This document shows positions 61,499 through 64,000 of a DNA stretch of 64,000 bases, in pieces. Source of the stretch: ZC4RG20 sp963702105 (lineage in GTDB: Bacteria > Pseudomonadota > Gammaproteobacteria > Steroidobacterales > Rariloculaceae). The DNA lies in contig OY969712.1 in NCBI GenBank assembly GCA_963702105.1, forward strand, positions 3,472,001 through 3,536,000. Reading direction: 5' to 3'. The position numbers and the translations under genes are program-made. Below the pieces are notes generated by a model, which did not search any database, was not told where the DNA came from, and saw nothing but the letters and a program-made list of their open reading frames with translations. How positions within the stretch are numbered: the first letter of the stretch is position 1; each line of letters opens with the position of its first letter.

Positions 61499-62602
61499 CT
61501 ACGGCGAGGGCTGCTTGCCATCCATGCGCGTGAAAATACCGTCGAACCAGAGGGTCCAAGCCTGCGCGCCGAGGTCGAACTCCTCCATCTTCTGACGCAC
61601 GCGCCCATCGTCGGTCTGGGTCCACGTACCTCGGAAAGCGACGACGTTGGGGGGGTTCACGTATTCGACGGTCCCCTCCATGTGCATCTGGCCCTTTTGA
61701 TTCAGGCCGCCGGAAATGTCGGCGAGGGTGCCGGTCGAGCCGGTCCAGATTTCACGCCATTGACCCTTACTTGGAACGTAGAAGCTCACGCTGGTTCCGG
61801 AGGACCCGCCGGCCCCGTCCCACTTCTCGACGATCGTGCAGCCGCCGTTCTGCTTCGTGATCGTGTCGTGCCCGATCAAGGTACCGTCCGGCATCCGCAC
61901 TTCCCAGCGGCCGACCCAGAAATCGAACTGCTTGGCCTCGGGTTCCTCGTTACAGGGATACACGCGGGCCCTGACGTCCGCGAGAACGGTCTTGAAGCGG
62001 GCGTCGCCGCGCACCTTCGCAAAGTCCTTGTTCTCCTCGAGCAGCGTCAAAGCGCGCAAACCCACGTGGTCCGCCGCGTCGAGCGCCGCCAAGGCGTCGT
62101 CCCGCTTGCCGAGCGCGAGCAGGTTCCGGGCCCGCTCGACGTCGACCATGGCTTCCGGAGCATTCGCCGTGCGGGCCTTCTCGAGCGTCTCGAGCGCCTC
62201 CTTGTGGCGGCCGAGCTCGCGCTGCGCCTGCGCAATGCGCAGCAGGCTCAGGCGGTCGTCCGGGCTCGCCGCGAGGATCTGCCTGTAATGGACGATGGCG
62301 TCCTCCCAGCGGCCCTGCTCGAACGCGAGCTCCGCCGGGTCGGCGACGACGGGCTTCTCGTCGGCGCCGGTACCGGTTCCGCTGTCGGCGCCGGCGTCCG
62401 CGTTGGCGCTCGACGCCGCGCCCGCCGCCGTGGAGGCCGCAGCCGAGGCCGACCGGGCGCCCGCCGAGGACGCCTCCTCGGCAGCGGCCGCGTGAGCTTG
62501 CCGCGATCCCGGCAGCGCGCCCGATTGGGCGTTCGCCCATCCCGCCGCGGTCAGTGCGGCTGCCATCATGCCGGTCGAGAGCCCTATTTTCAGACAGTCC
62601 AT
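61499..62602 (-). CDS. Exported TPR protein with C-terminal lipocalin-like (DUF1579-type) domain
   Basis: ATG 62602 sits behind GGAGGTGA and gives 367 residues. A signal peptide (IGLSTGMMAAALTAAGWANA) is followed by an Ala/Ser-rich linker. TPR-like helices span about 90-185 (ELAFEQGRWEDAIVHYRQIL; LLRIAQAQRELGRHKEALET; ARNLLALGKRDDALAALDAA). The C-terminal half starts QFDFWVGRWEVRMPDGT, the pattern of DUF1579-like beta-barrel proteins that bind small hydrophobic ligands. A periplasmic scavenging or assembly role is possible. tRNA-Ser is encoded divergently beside it. Confidence 0.78.
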   Translation of the reverse strand: MDCLKIGLSTGMMAAALTAAGWANAQSGALPGSRQAHAAAAEEASSAGARSASAAASTAAGAASSANADAGADSGTGTGADEKPVVADPAELAFEQGRWEDAIVHYRQILAASPDDRLSLLRIAQAQRELGRHKEALETLEKARTANAPEAMVDVERARNLLALGKRDDALAALDAADHVGLRALTLLEENKDFAKVRGDARFKTVLADVRARVYPCNEEPEAKQFDFWVGRWEVRMPDGTLIGHDTITKQNGGCTIVEKWDGAGGSSGTSVSFYVPSKGQWREIWTGSTGTLADISGGLNQKGQMHMEGTVEYVNPPNVVAFRGTWTQTDDGRVRQKMEEFDLGAQAWTLWFDGIFTRMDGKQPSP

Positions 62603-62813
62603 CGTCACCTCCACAAGGTCCGCCGTATGGTCTTGGGAATGAGCAGAAGACGCAAGTTCTTCCGGAGGTGTCGCCGAATAGGGGCGTCGTGCCGGGCTCG
62701 GGGCGCCCGAGCACCGCTGCCTCCCCGCCTTGCAACAGCCTTTGGGCCTCGGGAGAATGCTGGCCCCGGGGACAGGCGACACGGGCGTCGATGGCGCCGG
62801 TATCCGGGCTCCA

Positions 62814-62903
62814 GGAGGGGTGGCTGAGCGGTTTAAGGCGCTGGTCTTGAAAACCAGAGAGGTTTTACGACCTCCGTGGGTTCGAATCCCACCCCCTCCG
62901 CCA
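62814..62903 (+). tRNA. tRNA-Ser (anticodon TGA)
   Basis: The acceptor stem is GGAGGGG/CCCCTCC with discriminator G and encoded CCA (62901-62903). The anticodon stem CTGGT/ACCAG encloses loop CTTGAAA, anticodon TGA. A long variable arm (GAGGTTTTACGACCTC) and T arm GTGGG-TTCGAAT-CCCAC confirm a class II serine tRNA. Confidence 0.95.
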
Positions 62904-63051
62904 CGGCCCAACGGATATTCCGCGGCTGCAAGCCGAAGCCGACTACCACGCGAACCAGCTTGCCTTTCGAGAAGCCCTCGACTTTCGCGAGAAGTAGTTC
63001 GCCCTGCGAAACGTCTCGCCGCGTCGGCAAATCGCGAGCGCCCCGCTTCGA

Positions 63052-64000
63052 CTAATCGTTTCTCGCCGCGCCGGCGCCAGCGACGCCGTCGCGCGGCAGC
63101 CGGATAGTCACCGTCGTTCCGCGCGACGCCTCGGACTCGATTTCCATCTCGCCGCCATGCGCGAGCGCGATGCTTCGTGCGATAAAGAGCCCGAGGCCGA
63201 GACCATGACCCTGCCGCCGCTCGGGAGCGCGGCCGCGCGCCAGCATCTCGAGCGGGTGGCGCATCGCCCGCCTGACGCGCGAGGGAATGGGTCTTCCCGC
63301 ATTGTGAACGGTGAGCGCGACGTGCCGACCGCCGTCCTTCGCCGTGACGGTGACGGGTGCCTCCCGGCGGCCATACAGCACAGCATTCGTGACGATGTTC
63401 GTGAGCATCTGTTCCAGACGTCCCGCGTCCCAGCGGCCGGTCAGGTCTCCGGCGCAATGCACTTCGACCGTCGCGCCCGGGTTCGTCGACCGGACGGCTT
63501 CGGCGACCCGCCGACACATGTCGCCCAAGTCCATGCGCTGCCTGTGAACAACGAGGGCTGCGCCGATGCGCACGCGGGCAAGATCGAGCAGATCGCCGAT
63601 TATGCGGCGCATCTGGAGCGCCGCATCGCGAGCACGCCCGGCCGCCACGGCATGGCGCGCGGATTCGCCGTCTACGAGCACGAGCTCGGCGGAGGCGAGC
63701 ACGACGCCGAGCGGAGCCCGCAGGTCGTGGGCGACGACGGCGGCGAAAACGTCTCGCGTTCGGTCGATCCGCTCCTGTAACCCGAGCACCGCCGCCGTCA
63801 ACGATTCGTCGACGGCCTCGTTGAACGACAGCAATTCGCCCCAGGCCTCCCGGTCGAGCTTCGGCGCGTAGTCGATCCACCGCCGCATGACGATGGCGCG
63901 CAATGCGCTGTACTCGGCCATCATTTCATCGAGCGTGAGGCCCCGAGCATAGAAGTGCTCGGCCTGCCGTTCGGCCGTGCTGCGCAAAGAAGCGGCGCCT
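63052..64000 (-). CDS. Sensor histidine kinase, partial (N-terminus beyond window)
   Basis: The frame is open to the window edge; TTG 63987 is the first available start but the gene may begin further upstream. About 311 residues are visible. A helical N-terminal segment (TLDEMMAEYSALRAIVMRRW) resembles RsbRD-like sensor modules. The HisKA domain has the phospho-acceptor His in AAVVAHDLRAPLGVVLASAE. The HATPase_c domain has N-box NIVTNAVLYG and G-box GHGLGLGLFIARSIALAHGG. It ends with GTTVTIRLP and a short tail. No TM is seen in the visible part, so it may be soluble. Its response regulator is not in the window. Confidence 0.85.
   Translation of the reverse strand, partial: GAASLRSTAERQAEHFYARGLTLDEMMAEYSALRAIVMRRWIDYAPKLDREAWGELLSFNEAVDESLTAAVLGLQERIDRTRDVFAAVVAHDLRAPLGVVLASAELVLVDGESARHAVAAGRARDAALQMRRIIGDLLDLARVRIGAALVVHRQRMDLGDMCRRVAEAVRSTNPGATVEVHCAGDLTGRWDAGRLEQMLTNIVTNAVLYGRREAPVTVTAKDGGRHVALTVHNAGRPIPSRVRRAMRHPLEMLARGRAPERRQGHGLGLGLFIARSIALAHGGEMEIESEASRGTTVTIRLPRDGVAGAGAARND

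Noticed and set aside
62833..63030. 65-codon minus-strand frame near tRNA-Ser
   Set aside because: It overlaps most of the tRNA-Ser gene; its sequence is the familiar antisense translation of a tRNA.

Overview
The window is GC-rich chromosomal DNA from a proteobacterium, most likely a gammaproteobacterium related to the Steroidobacter/Nevskia side of the tree. This rests on DUF6152 and Crp-type protein families, Tat and Sec secretome genes, outer-membrane barrels ending in Phe, and frequent GTG/TTG starts behind GGAG-type ribosome sites. No 16S gene is present, so taxonomy stays an inference. No insertion sequence, integrase, phage gene or CRISPR array was seen.

Region 1 (1-5.3 kb): the C-terminal half of a cyclic beta-1,2-glucan synthase, a DUF481 outer-membrane barrel and a broken PAS-domain fragment. 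Region 2 (5.3-24.1 kb): two related energy modules in opposite orientation. The minus-strand module is phosphoketolase, DUF389 membrane protein and P3A-type H+-ATPase. The plus-strand module is an acetate kinase remnant, phosphoketolase and P3A-type H+-ATPase. Between them lie an FtsH protease, a cardiolipin synthase, a double PRC-barrel protein and remnants of a slipin and a copper-type P1B ATPase. Region 3 (24.4-29.2 kb): DUF3185, PEP synthase, DUF3309, and an orphan beta subunit plus shortened epsilon subunit of the alternative (N-type) F-ATPase.

Region 4 (29.2-41.3 kb): a tight minus-strand run reading slipin, phosphoglucomutase, GlgX debranching enzyme, PPK2 polyphosphate kinase, alpha-glucan phosphorylase, GH15 glucoamylase and a sugar-porter MFS transporter. 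It looks like an operon for mobilising glycogen or maltodextrin and linking it to polyphosphate. Two members carry single lesions: a frameshift in pgm and an in-frame TGA in the GH15 gene. Region 5 (41.6-48.99 kb): envelope and stress genes, including a DUF883-like anchor protein, a chalcone-isomerase-like exported protein, an AI-2E permease, a lipoprotein joining a collagen-like domain to an OmpA-like domain, a CPA1 antiporter, a fatty-acid desaturase with a frameshifted tail and a Crp/Fnr regulator.

Region 6 (49.2-57.3 kb): exported proteins, namely a seven-repeat cysteine protein, a small barrel candidate, a DUF6152 pair, a metallophosphoesterase, a Tat-type multicopper oxidase and a PlcC-like phosphoesterase. 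Region 7 (57.7-64 kb): more ordinary chromosome with a long pyruvate-kinase-like protein, tRNA-Ala(CGC), a YjbQ protein, a histidine-phosphatase-like protein without its second catalytic His, a TPR protein, tRNA-Ser(TGA) and a partial histidine kinase.

Together, 5-48 kb reads as an energy- and membrane-stress island: phosphoketolases give acetyl-phosphate, H+-ATPases and an antiporter handle protons, PEP synthase and glycogen enzymes re-route carbon, and FtsH, slipin, cardiolipin synthase and desaturase maintain membranes. Many lesions (acetate kinase, P1B ATPase, slipin copy, PAS fragment, pgm, GH15, desaturase tail, epsilon subunit) suggest a region under reshuffling and decay, or a draft assembly with some indel errors. 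The sequence alone cannot always separate these.
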